The notes below the pieces were generated by a model, which worked only from the letters and a program-made list of their open reading frames with translations, was not told where the DNA came from and did not search any database. Made by a program: the position numbers and the translations under genes. From assembly GCF_022539505.1 (NCBI RefSeq), contig NC_061512.1, positions 249,938,510 through 250,002,509 of the forward strand: a stretch of 64,000 nucleotides of DNA. Direction: 5' to 3'. Every line of letters begins with the position of its first letter. Position 1 is the first letter of the stretch. The DNA is from Lolium rigidum. Taxonomy: Eukaryota > Streptophyta > Magnoliopsida > Poales > Poaceae. Positions 53,052-63,949 of this stretch are shown piece by piece.

Positions 53052-55350
53052 TGTAAGGGTATATTGCCCCTATGTGTGGTTTTGGTAATTAATGACAACC
53101 CCTATGGACTAATGTTTTCATTGAGTTTATATGAAGGAATATTCCATAGGTACTACTTGTACTCCATATGTTGGATTCAAGTATGGATGCCATGAAGATA
53201 AAGATATACCTTGTGTATTGGCATCAAGATCATCGGTTTGAAGGTATATATGTGATATGATCAAGAAGATGAAATGAAGATGGAGTTCTTATGTGGAACT
53301 CAATACTAGCCATGCTCTATCTTAAGTGAGTATGAGAATATACAAGGTTGAGTTGGGCAAGTTCAAGATGAGCATCTTGAGTGGATCACATGCTTGAAGC
53401 TTGTCGTCCATTTGGTGATAATGGACATGTGAAGATGTGCATCAATGGAGCTTTCCCATCATAGTGTATGGGGAAGCATTTGTGAGTCTTCATGAAGCAA
53501 CGATGATCAAGTGAGGCATTCCGGCTTGAGTGGAGCTTGAAGAACTATCATCAAGATCAAATGGGATGCGCAAGGCAAAGGTATGGCCCTGCTAGGTTTT
53601 CCTTTTACCGGTCTCAAGGTGGTTGTTGGGAGACCGGATTATAGGATAGATAACCGCACTATCAAGAGGGGCTTTCGGTTGGGTAACTTGATCGCATCGT
53701 CTTAGGGAGCTCAATCATTTGCATACTTTGCATATCCCTATTGCTTCTTGGTGTTTCTCTATGAGAAGTTCTTGAGCTTGTTGCTAGCTTTACAACAAGC
53801 CCAAGTTCATCGAAAACGGAATCAGCATGCATCTTCTATTGCGTTTTCGAGTTTGGACGTCTTCACCGTTTCTTGACGGTGGGAGACTCCCTCTCTAAAA
53901 ACAATCTAAAAATATCCTGTGAGGAGTCTCCATATTTCCAACAAAATTGGTTTTTGTTGGGGTTCTATTTGTCGTTATCTTTCCAACAAAATTGGTTTCA
54001 TGTCAATCGGGGTCCGGACACAAAAGTTATCACAGTTTTTAGTAAAACATGTTTTCCTGCTCACCCGGTCAGGGACCCGGTCGGACCTGCCCATGCGCCG
54101 GCCGGTTCCGGTCTGCCGCCCGGTCAGCCGGCCTACAGACCGGCGGGCCCGGCGTGCCGTCCGGTCGACCGGTAGCCAACCGGGCGCCAACCGGGTGACC
54201 TCCTGAACGACACAAAGTGACCCCGGTCGGGGTCCGGCCTGCCGACCGGTTTGGACCGGCTGGTCCGGTCTGTGGCCCGGTCTGACCTGGCCCTGGACCG
54301 GACGGCCCGGCCTCAGGCCCGGTTGACTGGGCTCCTCGACGGTTGACTCAGCCCAACGTTTTCCCAACGGTTATATTTGCTCTTGGGCTATAAATAGCCC
54401 TTCTTCCACCTTGGGCTGAGTTAGTTCTTCCCCTTTCTTCACCTCCATTGTTGCTCTTGGAAGAACTTGCTTCCCCTCTTGATTCCCCCATGATTCTTGC
54501 CCATTCTTGAGGATTTGAGAGAGGAGATCTAGATCTACAATCCCCACCAATCAATTTCTCCTCTAAGTGAGGGGAACCCTTTGGATCTAGATCTTGGAGT
54601 CTTTTGTTGACTTTCCCCATTGTTCTTCCTCTCCAATCTCATCTTAGCATGTGTTGCTTGGGTGGGATTTGAGAGTGAAGGATTTGAACACCTCTAGTGT
54701 TCTTGCTTTGCATCATTGCATAGTGTTGAGCTCTCCACCACGATTAGTTCGAGTGAGAGACCGTGAGCTTGTTACTCTTGGAGGGAAACCTCCTAGTTGG
54801 CTTGGCGGTTGGTGCTCCGGTGATCTCTTCAAGAAGATTGTGAAGAGGCCCGGGCTTCTCCTTCGTGGAGCTTGTGAAGTGGTTGTGGAGCTTGCCATCT
54901 CCGGAGCGGAGGAAAAGCTAACCATAAGGAAAGGGCCATTATCCTTCGTGGGTGTGGTTCGGAGAATAGGGTGAGCCTTCGTGGCGCGGGAAATCCTTCG
55001 TGGGACCTCCACTCCTCCAAACGTGACGTACCTTGTTGCAAAGCAAGGGAACACGGGAATACATCCTCGTCTCCGCGTGCCTCGGTTATTTCTATACCCG
55101 AGCTCTCTTTCCTTGTGATAGCCATCGTGCTTGAAGTATATATATATCTTGCTATCACCTGTGCTACATATATCTTGTGCCTATCTTGCTTAGCTCTAGT
55201 TGTTATTGTTATACTTAGTTGAGCTTAGCATATCTAGGGTTTTTGCTTGTAAACTAAACGATAGTTTAATTCCGCATTCTTACAAGACAAATCCGAAAGA
55301 GTTTGTAATTGCCTATTCACCCCCCCTCTAGGCGACATCTCGATCTTTCA
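53052..55350 (+). mobile_element. Solo LTR, 2.3 kb, family unassigned
   Basis: The segment starts TGTAAGGGTATATTGCCCC and ends CATCTCGATCTTTCA. It is flanked by ACAAC (53047-53051) and AGAAC (55351-55355), a 5-bp duplication with one difference. The interrupted Copia LTR continues on both sides, which supports a single insertion. TATAAATAG at about 54390 is a likely promoter box. No internal region is present. Frames inside (for example 54651-54974) are unsupported. Confidence 0.8.
54062..54325. repeat. CCGG-dense block inside the solo LTR
   Basis: By hand count about 22 CCGG tetranucleotides fall in some 265 bp, in irregular variants of CCGGTC and GACCGG. It lies just upstream of the LTR TATA box. 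The rest of the LTR is AT-rich. Confidence 0.85.
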
Positions 55351-55459
55351 AGAACATCGAACATTAAGGTCCCTTGGTACAGGGACTACCATCCCACACC
55401 GGCAATCCCAATACGGCTGACCCCAAATTTTTTTGGATATTTTATTTTTTTAATCAAAT
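55351..55459 (-). mobile_element. Continuation of the Copia LTR fragment
   Basis: AGAACATCGAACATTAAGG at 55351 aligns with ACGACATCAAACCTTAAGTG near 3852 of the better-preserved Copia LTR. It fades out before the Stowaway at 55462. Confidence 0.5.
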
Positions 55460-55461
55460 TA

Positions 55462-55555
55462 CTCCCACCGATCCATATTATTTGATGATGTATCTATAAC
55501 TAAAATGTGTCTAGATACATCTAAATTAACATCAAGTAATATGAATCGGAGGTAG
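55462..55555. mobile_element. Stowaway MITE, 94 bp
   Basis: The left end CTCCCACCGATCCATATTA and the inverted right end CTACCTCCGATTCATATTA form the typical Stowaway terminal repeat, flanked by TA on both sides. It is short and noncoding, near the lower size limit for Stowaway. Confidence 0.88.
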
Positions 55556-55639
55556 TATAATAATTTGCATAGTTTTGAACAACAATTGAAAAAAATATTA
55601 CAGTGTTTAACAAACATTGCAATTCAACTTGTTTAAGAA

Positions 55640-56110
55640 TCATGTGGGGTTTCCTCTCCTCTCCCATAATTACTCAACTAGATCATTCTGAGTTGAGTAT
55701 GGACAAGTGCGTCTCGGATTTCTTGATGCATCGCGAGAAAAGCAACAAACTCAGTCGGCACGTGATCAAGTTCGGCAAGAGGTCTCCGATGATCAAATGG
55801 TTGGTCATCAACCACTCTTTCTTCTCGCTCACTCTCGATGATCATGTTGTGCATGATAACACAACAGTTCACCGCCTCTCACATATGGAACTCGATCATG
55901 TAACAGAGCAGGGTACCAAACAATGAAAGAGTGTTGTTGGAGCACACCAAAAGCCAGATCGACATCCTTCCGACATGCCACAAGTCCTTGGCATTATGTG
56001 TTGCGTTGTATTTGAAGTAGTAAGAGTCAAGCAACATTGCGCCGGCAAGCCGATGCCGGCTCTTCTTCTTCGGGTTTCCAGCCCTCAATCCGCCACGCTT
56101 TGGACCGGCG
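55640..56110 (-). pseudogene. PIF/Harbinger transposase with the catalytic core deleted
   Basis: On the minus strand an N-terminal piece (RHRLAGAMLLDSYYF, about 56060-55985) is joined at about 55980 to a C-terminal piece. The latter reads RKDVDLAFGVLQQHSFIVW, then [35 protein letters not shown] and [14 protein letters not shown], the end of plant Harbinger DDE nucleases. In intact relatives some 200 or more residues, including catalytic acidic residues, lie between these parts, so this is an internal deletion derivative. A frameshift separates the FGVLQQ part from the IMHNMI part. It cannot be an active transposase. Terminal repeats were not located. Confidence 0.8.
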
Positions 56111-56968
56111 ACAATCTATTGTCGAAGGATGCGAGGGTTGTTCAAGAGCAGCAGCCGTCGTTGTTGGTCGGCGGTGGCATCAGCCACCTCTTTCATCAAC
56201 ATCTTCATCATATTCTTGTTGTTGATGTCCATTGCGAAAAATCTCCGAACACCTAGTGGACAGGATGAACAATGTGTTGGGCCCGCGTGGGGTTGTCGGC
56301 TAGTAAATTGAGCTTCAAAATGTTCCGGCCACTTTTAGAGACGTCGGCGAGAAGCTGTTTTGCACCGAGCAACCCAAATAAAACTACCATTCGATTCAAA
56401 TTAATTGACCTCACTTTATCTAGATTTGAGGGGAGATGCTCCAAGCCGGAAAACGACACGCAAAGGGCGGGAGAAAAAAATGGTCGCTGACCACTGGCAG
56501 AATAATTCCAGAAATAGGTCGCATCATATCATGTGGGTGGGTGCCTGAGTGATCACCAATTCACTATACGAGGCAACTTTGATTGGTGCACGTATTTGAG
56601 GTGGACAAGTATTGGCTAATTTATCCAGACAGGTCCACCTGGGCCATCTCTGGAGCCCTGGGATATTTCAGCGATCGATCTCAACATCAAAATCCTCGTC
56701 ACTCCTCAGTGGAGTCCGGTGAGCGTGAGGAAGCAGGTGCTCACTCGGTAGCTGGTACGTCGCTCTCTGGGCGGGGCCTCCTTCATCCTGGCCAAGCGAC
56801 AAGATGCAAGATACATATTTCTTTCCCTCTTTTGGAAGCAAAGATTTGGGCGACGCCTCGCTTCACCTAGATATTTCGAGTGGCGTTGCTGACTGTGCTG
56901 CGCAAAATGATTGTTTTCTGCCGGCATATTCTACACCCAGAAAAAACGAACGCCGCCGCGCTGCTCGC
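56111..56968. other. Intergenic sequence, no supported gene
   Basis: The first 200 bp probably belong to the 5' region of the Harbinger remnant. After about 56490 the sequence looks unique and of mixed composition. The 95-codon frame at 56583-56870 has no recognised features. Confidence 0.4.
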
Positions 56969-57448
56969 TTAGAGCATCTCCAATGCGCGTCTGCAAAGCG
57001 TCCTTAAATCGCTGGCTAGATTGAGCGTTTGGGAGAGCGTGTTTTGTTAGTCTTGCGCGTTTGGGGACGTCGCTCCCCAGCCGCGTTCCCCAAACGTCTC
57101 CCCAAACATTTAAAATATTTTTTTGGCATTTTTATTTCAATTTTCACAAAATAATACATAATTGAGAACGTGGTTTACACGAAGACATAGTTAGGAACAT
57201 GGTTTTCACAAACTAATACATAGTTGGAACCGTGGTGGACACAAATATATAATACTGCAAAAAAAAACTAAACCTAACTAGGCCGGTCATCGCAGGTTTC
57301 GTGTGTTCGCTGCCAAGAAAGAACACTCGAGGGCACACCCGATCCACCGAAACAGGAAAATCCAGCTGGTGACGGTGCCCCTGTTGGTTCTTGCGAGGAA
57401 GAACAGCCAGAAACCTCCGTGCACGTATTCGCTGCGAAGAAACAACAC

Positions 57449-57940
57449 TCAGTCGTCCTCCTCGTCGGTGTTGTCGCCGTGGTAGTCCCTGTCGCCGTGG
57501 TAGTCCCGGCGGCAGCGCGTCTCGTCGAAGACCTTGACGCTCATGTCCCTGTCGCCGAAGTAGGAGAACAGGAGGATGAAGCCGGCTTCGAGGCTGTGGT
57601 GGCGCGCGAACTTCTCCCAGCCGATGTTGAGGTACATCTTGCCGCGCGCGTCGTAGATCGGGTCGACGATCCACCGGTAGTAGCCGCACGAAGCCTCCCG
57701 CAGATGCATCGTGCGCGGGCGGTCGTCGCCGGCGACGTACTCGGCGAAGGAGTCCGGAAGCCTCTGGATGCCGCGCGGGGCGCCCTTGAGGACGAGGACG
57801 AACTCGAACAGCATGTCCGGCTCCACGTCCATCTCCGACGATGAAGACGACGACATGGGAGGCGACAGCGAGCGTTCAGCTCTGCCGTGGCCACGACCAC
57901 GACCACGGCCGCGAGGTCGGCCTCCACCTCTACCAGACAT
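57449..57940 (-). CDS. B3-domain-like protein inside a TIR element
   Basis: An intact 163-residue frame starts MSGRGGGRPRGRGRGRGHGR, a Gly-Arg tail like those that bind nucleic acid or direct proteins to the nucleus. After a Ser-rich linker, residues about 44-142 look like a plant B3 DNA-binding domain. They include RLPDSFAEYVAG, MHLREASCGYYRWIVD, KMYLNIGWEKFARHHSLEAG and FILLFSYFGDRDMSVKVFDE; the GW-KFxRxHxLExG and SVKxFD patterns are the strongest marks. The C-terminus is acidic with a duplicated RDYHGD unit. The ATG lies about 75 nt downstream of the predicted start site. It could bind DNA, perhaps its own element, but targets are unknown. I rate the fold likely and the function open. Confidence 0.75.
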   Translation of the reverse strand: MSGRGGGRPRGRGRGRGHGRAERSLSPPMSSSSSSEMDVEPDMLFEFVLVLKGAPRGIQRLPDSFAEYVAGDDRPRTMHLREASCGYYRWIVDPIYDARGKMYLNIGWEKFARHHSLEAGFILLFSYFGDRDMSVKVFDETRCRRDYHGDRDYHGDNTDEEDD

Positions 57941-58200
57941 AGCGTCGAGTCTTGTTGAGATGGTGGCGGCTAGGGTTTGGGAGAGAGGCGCTAGGGTTTG
58001 TGTATGAGAGGGACGATGAGAGGGACCATGAGAGGCGGCCCTTTTATAGGCCGGAGGGAGGCGGAGGAGCGGTGGCGCTCATTAACGCCGGAATGCAGAG
58101 CTAGGCGCGACGGGACGCGTTGCTGCGCCTCTGCGGGAACTGCACCATCGCTGCGGGAACTGCACCATCGCTGCGAGAACTGCATCGTCGCTGCAAAGCC
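57941..58200 (-). promoter_or_regulatory. Promoter of the B3-like gene
   Basis: TATAAAAG lies at 58048-58041 on the minus strand after CTCCGGCC, giving a start near 58015. The leader contains two AAACCCTAG motifs, common in plant 5' leaders. Upstream, a 20-bp unit CTGCGGGAACTGCACCATCG is repeated three times (58131-58150, 58151-58170 and a diverged copy 58171-58190). Confidence 0.7.
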
Positions 58201-58463
58201 AATAAATTCCATCACGAGGTAGGCGACGGTTATGTTAAAATTTATTGTGCCGCTGACGGGTCGTCCCCGCCACTCCCCGCCTCGCTTTTCGTTGTGTCCG
58301 GCGTCCCCGGAGCGTCCCCTGTGGGACGGGGACGGGCTCGGGGCACCGGACACCGTATCGGGCCGCGCCAGACAAAAATGGGCTTTGGGGGACGCGGCTG
58401 GAACATATTTTTGGTTCAGCGCGTCCCAAATTGCTTTGGGGAACGCGACTGGAGATGCTCTTA

Positions 58464-58934
58464 GGGCATCTCCAGCGGCGCGACGCATTTTAGCGTCCGC
58501 GCGCGTCCGTTTGCGTCGGCCCTTTTGGTCGAAATCAACCGCGCGTCCGTTTGCATCGGGGTGGCTCCATCGGCAGAACACATTTTTTTGCCCGAATCAT
58601 TTTTTTAAACATGAAACATAATTTACATACTTTAAAACATGAAAAAAAACCCCTAAACATCTACTGCTGCTCATCGTCGCTGTGCTGCTCATCGTCGCTG
58701 TCGAGCACAATGAGCTCCGGCATCGCCCACGGCCAGTAGCCAGACGGGGGAGGGTACGCCGGGCGCGCCGCCGGTGCTGGAGGTGGAGGTGGCTGCGGCT
58801 GTGGCGGCGGTGGAGGCGCCCAGGGCTGCGGCTGTGGCGGCGGTTGAGGCGCCCAGGGATAAGGCTGTGGCGGCGGTGGAGGAGGCGCCCAGGGATAAGG
58901 CTGTGGCGGCGGAGGAGGAAGGTGCTCGATGGCG
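58464..58934 (-). mobile_element. Second Harbinger-like end with Pro-rich ORF, cut by an LTR
   Basis: GGGCATCTCCAGCGGCGCG begins directly after the TTA that ends the B3 element. On the minus strand the piece encodes the end of a protein with PPPPPQPYPWAP repeats (four to five units) and a tail MPELIVLDSDDEQHSDDEQQ with a duplicated acidic motif, stopping at 58661. The T LTR interrupts the gene at 58935, so the N-terminus is lost. The other end of this element is not seen. Protein function is unknown. Confidence 0.55.
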
Positions 58935-60512
58935 TGTAACTCACACGTTCGTTGGGAACCCCAAGAGGAAGGTATGATGCGCACGGTAGCAAGTTTTCCC
59001 TCGAGAAAGAAACCAAGGTTTAATCGAACCGAGTAGGAGCCAAGAAGCACGTTGAAGGTTGTTGGTGGCGAAATGTGATGCGGCGCAACAACAGGGATTC
59101 CGGCGCCAACGTGGAATCTGCACAACAAAACCAAAGTACTTTGCCCCAACGAAATAGTGAGGTTGTCAATCTCACCGGCTTGCTGTAACAAAGGATTAAA
59201 CGTATCGAGTGTTTGCAAGAAAATAATAAAACACAATTGCAGTAGATTGTATGCTATGTAAAGAATAGGACCGGGGTCCACAGTTCACTAGAGGTGTCTC
59301 TCCCATAAGATAAAAGCATGTTGGGTGAACAAATTACGGTCGGGCAATTGACAAATAGAGAAAGGCATAACAATGCATGTACATGATATGATAAATATAG
59401 TGAGATTTAATTGGGCATTACGACAAAGTACATAGACCGCCATCCAACGCGCATGTATGCCTAAAAAGTCCACCTTCGAGGTTATCATCCGAACCCCATT
59501 CGGTATTAAGTTGCTAAGCAACAGACAATTGCATTAAGTATGGTGCGTAATGTAATCGACAACTACATCCTTAGACATAGAATCAATGTTTTATCCCTAG
59601 TGGCAACAGCACATCACAACCTTAGAACTTTCTGTCACTGTCCCAGGTGTCAATGAAGGCATGAACCCACTATCGAGCATAAATACTCCCTCTTGGAGTT
59701 AAGAGTACAAACTTGGCCAGAGCCTCTACTAATAACGGAGAGCATGCAAGATCATAAACAACACATAAACAATAGATTGATAATCACCATAACATAGTAT
59801 TCTCTATCCATCGGATCCCGACAAACACAACATATAGAATTACATATAGATGATCTTGATCATGTTAGGCAGCTCACAAGATCCAACAATGAAGCACAAC
59901 AAGGAGAAGACGACCATCTAGCTACTGCTATGGACCCATAGTCCAGGGGTGAACTACTCACTCATCACTCCCGGAGGCGATCATGGCGATGAAGAGTCCT
60001 CCGGGAGATGAATCCCCTCTCCGGCAGGGTGCCGGAGGCGATCTCCTGAATCCCCCGAGATGGGATTCGCGGCGGCGGCGTCTCTGGAAGGTTTTCCGTA
60101 TCGTGGCTCTCGGTATTGGGGTTTTCGCGACGGAGGCTATTTGTAGGCGGAAGGGCAAAGTCGGGGGGCTGACGAGGGGCCCACACCATAGGGCGGCGCG
60201 GGCCCCCCTCTGGCCGCGCGGCCCTATGGTGGCGGCGCCTCGTCGCCCCACTTCCTTATCCCTTCGGTCTTCTGGAAGCTTCGTGCAAAAATAGGACCCT
60301 GGGCGGTGATTTCGTCCAATTCCGAGAATATTTCCTTACTAGGATTTCGAAACCAAAAACAGCGAAAACAAGAATCGACTCTTCGGCATCTTGTTAATAG
60401 GTTAGTTCCGGAAAATGCGTAAATACGACATATAATGTGCATAAAACATGTAGGTATCATCAATAAAGTAGCATGGAACATAAGAAATTATCGATACGTT
60501 GGAGACGTATCA
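58935..60512 (-). mobile_element. T element 3' LTR (S-related)
   Basis: Minus-strand LTR from TGATACGTCTCCAACG at 60512 to GAGTTACA at 58935, 1578 bp. It shares long blocks with S1 and S2 near the TGATACGTC end (GAATATTTCCTTACTAGG) but is clearly diverged. The 60-bp ORF junction at its left end is discussed in the findings. Internal sequence follows on the right, so it is the 3' LTR. Confidence 0.82.
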
Positions 60513-62796
60513 GCATCCCCAAGCTTAGTTCCGCTCGTCCCGAGCGAGTAAAACGATAACAAGGATAATTTCTGAAGTGACATGCCATCATAATCTTGAT
60601 CATACTATTTGTAAACATATGTAATGAATGCAGCGATCAAAACAATGGTAATGACATGAGTAAACAACTGAATCATAAAGCAAAGACTTTTCATGAATAG
60701 TACTTCAAGACAAGCATCAATAAGTCTTGCATAAGAGTTAACTCATAAAGCAATAAATCAAAGTAAAGGTGTTGAAGCAACACAAAGGAAGATTAAGTTT
60801 CAGCGGTTGCTTTCAACTTATAACATGTATATCTCATGGATATTGTCAACATAAAGTAATATAACAAGTGCAATATGCAAGTATGTAGGAATCAATGCAC
60901 AGTTCACACAAGTGTTTGCTTCTTAAGGTGGAGGGAGATAGGTAAACTGACTCAACAATAAAAGTAAAAGAATGGTCCTTCAAAGAGGAAAGCATCGATT
61001 GTTGTATTTGTGCTAGAGCTTTTATTTTGAAAACATGAAACAATTTTGTCAACGGTAGTAATAAAGCATATGAGTTATGTAAATTATATCTTACAAGTTG
61101 CAAGCCTCATGCATAGTATACTAATAGTGCCCGCACCTCGTCCTACTTAGCTTGGACTACCGGATCTTTGCATGCCATGTTTCAACCAAGTGTCACAAAG
61201 GGGTACCTCCATGCCGCTCTGTACAAAGGTCTAAGGAGAATGCTCGCATTTTGGATTTCTCGCTTTTGATTATTCTCAACTTAGACATCCATACCGGGAC
61301 AACATGGACAACAGATAATGGACTCCTCTTAAATGCATAAGCATGTAGCAACAATTATTATTCTCATATGAGATTGAGGATATATGTCCAAAACTGAAAC
61401 TTCAACCATGATTCATGGCTTTAGTTAGCGGCCCAATGTTCTTCTCTAACAATTTTGCATGCTCCAACCACTAAGGTGATAGATCCTTCGGACAAGACGG
61501 ACATGCATAGCAACTCACATGATATTCAACAATAGTTGATGGCGTTCCCCGAAGCATGGTTATCGCACAACAAGCAACTTAATAAAATATAAAGTGCATA
61601 AGTACATATTCAATACTACGATAGTTTTTAAGGCTATTTTGTCCCATGAGCTATATATTGCAAAGGTGAATGATGGAATTTTAAAGGTAGCACTCAAGCA
61701 ATTTACTTTGGAATGGCGGAGAAATACCATGTAGTAGGTAGGTATGGTGGACACGAATGACATAGTGGTTGGCTCAAGGATTTTGGATGCATGAGAAGTA
61801 TTCCCTCTCGATACAAGGTTTAGGCTAGCAAGGTTATTTGAAGCAAACTCAAGGATGAACCGGTGCAGCAAAACTCACATAAAAGACATATTGTAAACAT
61901 TATAAGACTCTACACCGTCTTCGTTGTTGTTCAAAACTCAATACTAGATATTATCTAGACCTTAGAGAGACCAAATATGCAAATCAAATTTTAGCAAGTT
62001 CTATGTATTTCTTCATTAATAGGTGCAAAGCATATGATGCAAGAGCTTAAACATGAGCACAACAATTGCCAAGTATCACATTATCCAAGACATTTTAGAA
62101 TTACTACATGTAGCATTTTCCAATTCCAACCGTATAACAATTTAACGAAGAAGAAACTTCGCCTTGAACATTATGAGTAAAGCCTAAGGACATATTTGTC
62201 CATATGCAACAACGGAGCGTGTCTCTCTCCCACAAAGTGAATGCTAGGATCCATTTTATTCAAACAAAAACAAAAACAAAAACAAAAACAAACCGACGCT
62301 CCAAGTAAAGAACACAAGATGTAATTGAATAAAAATATAGTTTCAGGGGAGGAACCTGATGATGTTGTCGATGAAGAAGGGGATGCCTTGGACATCCCCA
62401 AGCTTAGACGCTTGAGTCTTCTTAAAATATGCAGGGGTGAACCACGGGGGCATCCCCAAGCTTAGAGCTTTCACTCCTCTTGATCATAGTATATCATACT
62501 CCTCTCTTGACCCTTGAAAACTTCCTTCACACCAAACTTCAAGCAAACTCATTAGAGGGTTAGTGCACAATTAATAATTCACACATTCGGAGGTGACACA
62601 AACATTCTTTACACTTCGGACATTGCATAAAGCTACTGGACATTAATGGATCAAAGAAATGAATCCAACATAGCAAAAGAGGCAATGCGAAATAAAAGGC
62701 AGAATCTGTCAAAAACAGAACAGTCCGTAAAGACGAATTTAAAGATGGCACCAGACTTGCTCAAATGGAAAAACTCAAAACTAATGAAAGTTGCGT
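60513..62796 (-). mobile_element. T element internal 3' noncoding region
   Basis: Minus-strand sequence homologous to the S2 3' noncoding region, including three copies of the complement of AAGCTTGGGGATGC (about 60513, 62394 and 62451). A (CAAAAA)n microsatellite lies at 62265-62290. No ORF or 5' LTR is present: the element is cut at about 62796, where Copia LTR sequence begins. Confidence 0.75.
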
Positions 62797-63543
62797 AATC
62801 CAAGCCAAGATGCAATCTAGAAGACGGTAGCAACGAGGGGATTATCGAGTCTTACCCTTGAAGAGATTCCAAAGCCTACAAGATGAGGCTCTTGTTGCTG
62901 CGGTAGACGATCACTTGCCGCTTGCAAAGCGCGCAGAAGATCTTGATCACGGCGCCACGAACGGGCAGCACCTCCGTACTCGGTCACACGTTCGGTTGTT
63001 GATGAAGACGACGTCCACCTCCCCGTTCCGGCGGGCAGCGGAAGTAGTAGCTCCTCTTGAATCCGACAGCACGACGGCGTGGTGTCGGTGGTGGTGGAGA
63101 AATCCGGCGGAGCTTCGCTAAGCGTGCGGGATGTGGTGGAGGAGAGAGAGCCGCTAGGGTTTGGGAGAGGGGGGCGCCGGCCTCAAGGGGTGCGGCCACC
63201 TTGGTGGTTGTTTGGGTGGCCGGCCCCCTCCCCTTGGCTCCTCATTATATAGGTGGAAGCCCCAAGTGTTGGACTACAAGTCTCCGAATAAGACCCGAAC
63301 CCAAAACCTTCCATGTGATAGGGAAACCTACCCAAGGTGGGAATCCCACTTGAGGTGGGATTCCCCCCTTCCATGTGGAGGGGTGGCCGGCCCCCTTTGG
63401 GGAGTCCACTTGGGACTCCTCCCCCTTAGGGTTGGCCGGCCATGGGAGGTGGAGTCCCTCCGGGACTCCTCCTTCCTTAGCGGTTTCTTCCGGACTTTTC
63501 TAGAACCTTCTAGAACCTTCCATAGAACCTTCCGAATCATTTT
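62797..63543 (-). mobile_element. Copia LTR fragment, minus strand
   Basis: Complement of the LTR type at 10245-10583 and 2892-4702, with ATTGCATCTTGGCTTGGATT on the minus strand at the left edge. The terminal 55 bp of the LTR 3' end is missing at the T junction. It runs into the gap at 63544. Confidence 0.8.
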
Positions 63544-63643
63544 NNNNNNNNNNNNNNNNNNNNNNNNNNNNNNNNNNNNNNNNNNNNNNNNNNNNNNNNN
63601 NNNNNNNNNNNNNNNNNNNNNNNNNNNNNNNNNNNNNNNNNNN
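63544..63643. other. Assembly gap (100 N)
   Basis: Exactly 100 unknown bases between Copia LTR (left) and S-type LTR (right). The true distance is unknown. Confidence 0.98.
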
Positions 63644-63949
63644 CGGCCGCGCCGCCTTAGTGTGTGGGGCCCCCGTGGCCCCCTCCGGTCCCTCTCGGGT
63701 GTTCCGGAAGCTTCCGGTGAAAATAGGGTACTCGGGCGTTGATTTCGTCCGATTCCGAGAATATTTCCTTACTAGGATTTCTGAAACCAAAAACAGCAGA
63801 AAACAGGAACTGGCACTTCGGCATCTCGTCAATAGGTTACTTCCGGAAAAAACGCATCAAAACGATATAAAGTGTGAACAAAACATGTAGGTATTGTCAT
63901 AAAACAAGCATGGAACATTAGAAATTATAGATACGTTGGAGACGTATCA
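63644..63949 (-). mobile_element. S-type LTR start, minus strand
   Basis: Matches 28951-29284 and 38910-39224: complement begins TGATACGTCTCCAACG at 63949. Only the first 306 bp of the LTR are present before the gap. The flank 63950-64000 is AT-rich and shows no S internal sequence, so this is the outer edge of a 5' LTR or a solo LTR. Confidence 0.85.

Larger units (their letters stand above)
56972..58460 (-). mobile_element. Harbinger-like TIR element carrying a B3-domain gene
   Basis: Left end GAGCATCTCCAATGCGCG and inverted right end GAGCATCTCCAGTCGCG share an 11-bp perfect terminus and further similarity. TTA lies on both sides (56969-56971 and 58461-58463). The 1489-bp body contains one intact single-exon gene (57940-57449, minus) with TATA box and leader, and no transposase. 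It is therefore a gene-carrying non-autonomous element, mobilisable only by a transposase from elsewhere. Confidence 0.8.

Noticed and set aside
54651..54974. 107-codon frame in the 53-55 kb region
   Set aside because: It lies inside the solo LTR, has no domain, and a frame of similar size overlaps on the other strand.
57213..57689. 158-codon Arg-rich frame overlapping the B3-like gene
   Set aside because: It is an alternative frame of the same strand with low-complexity Arg content and no start context.
62265..62290. FCFCFC-type coding repeat in a short frame
   Set aside because: It is a (CAAAAA)n microsatellite in T noncoding sequence.
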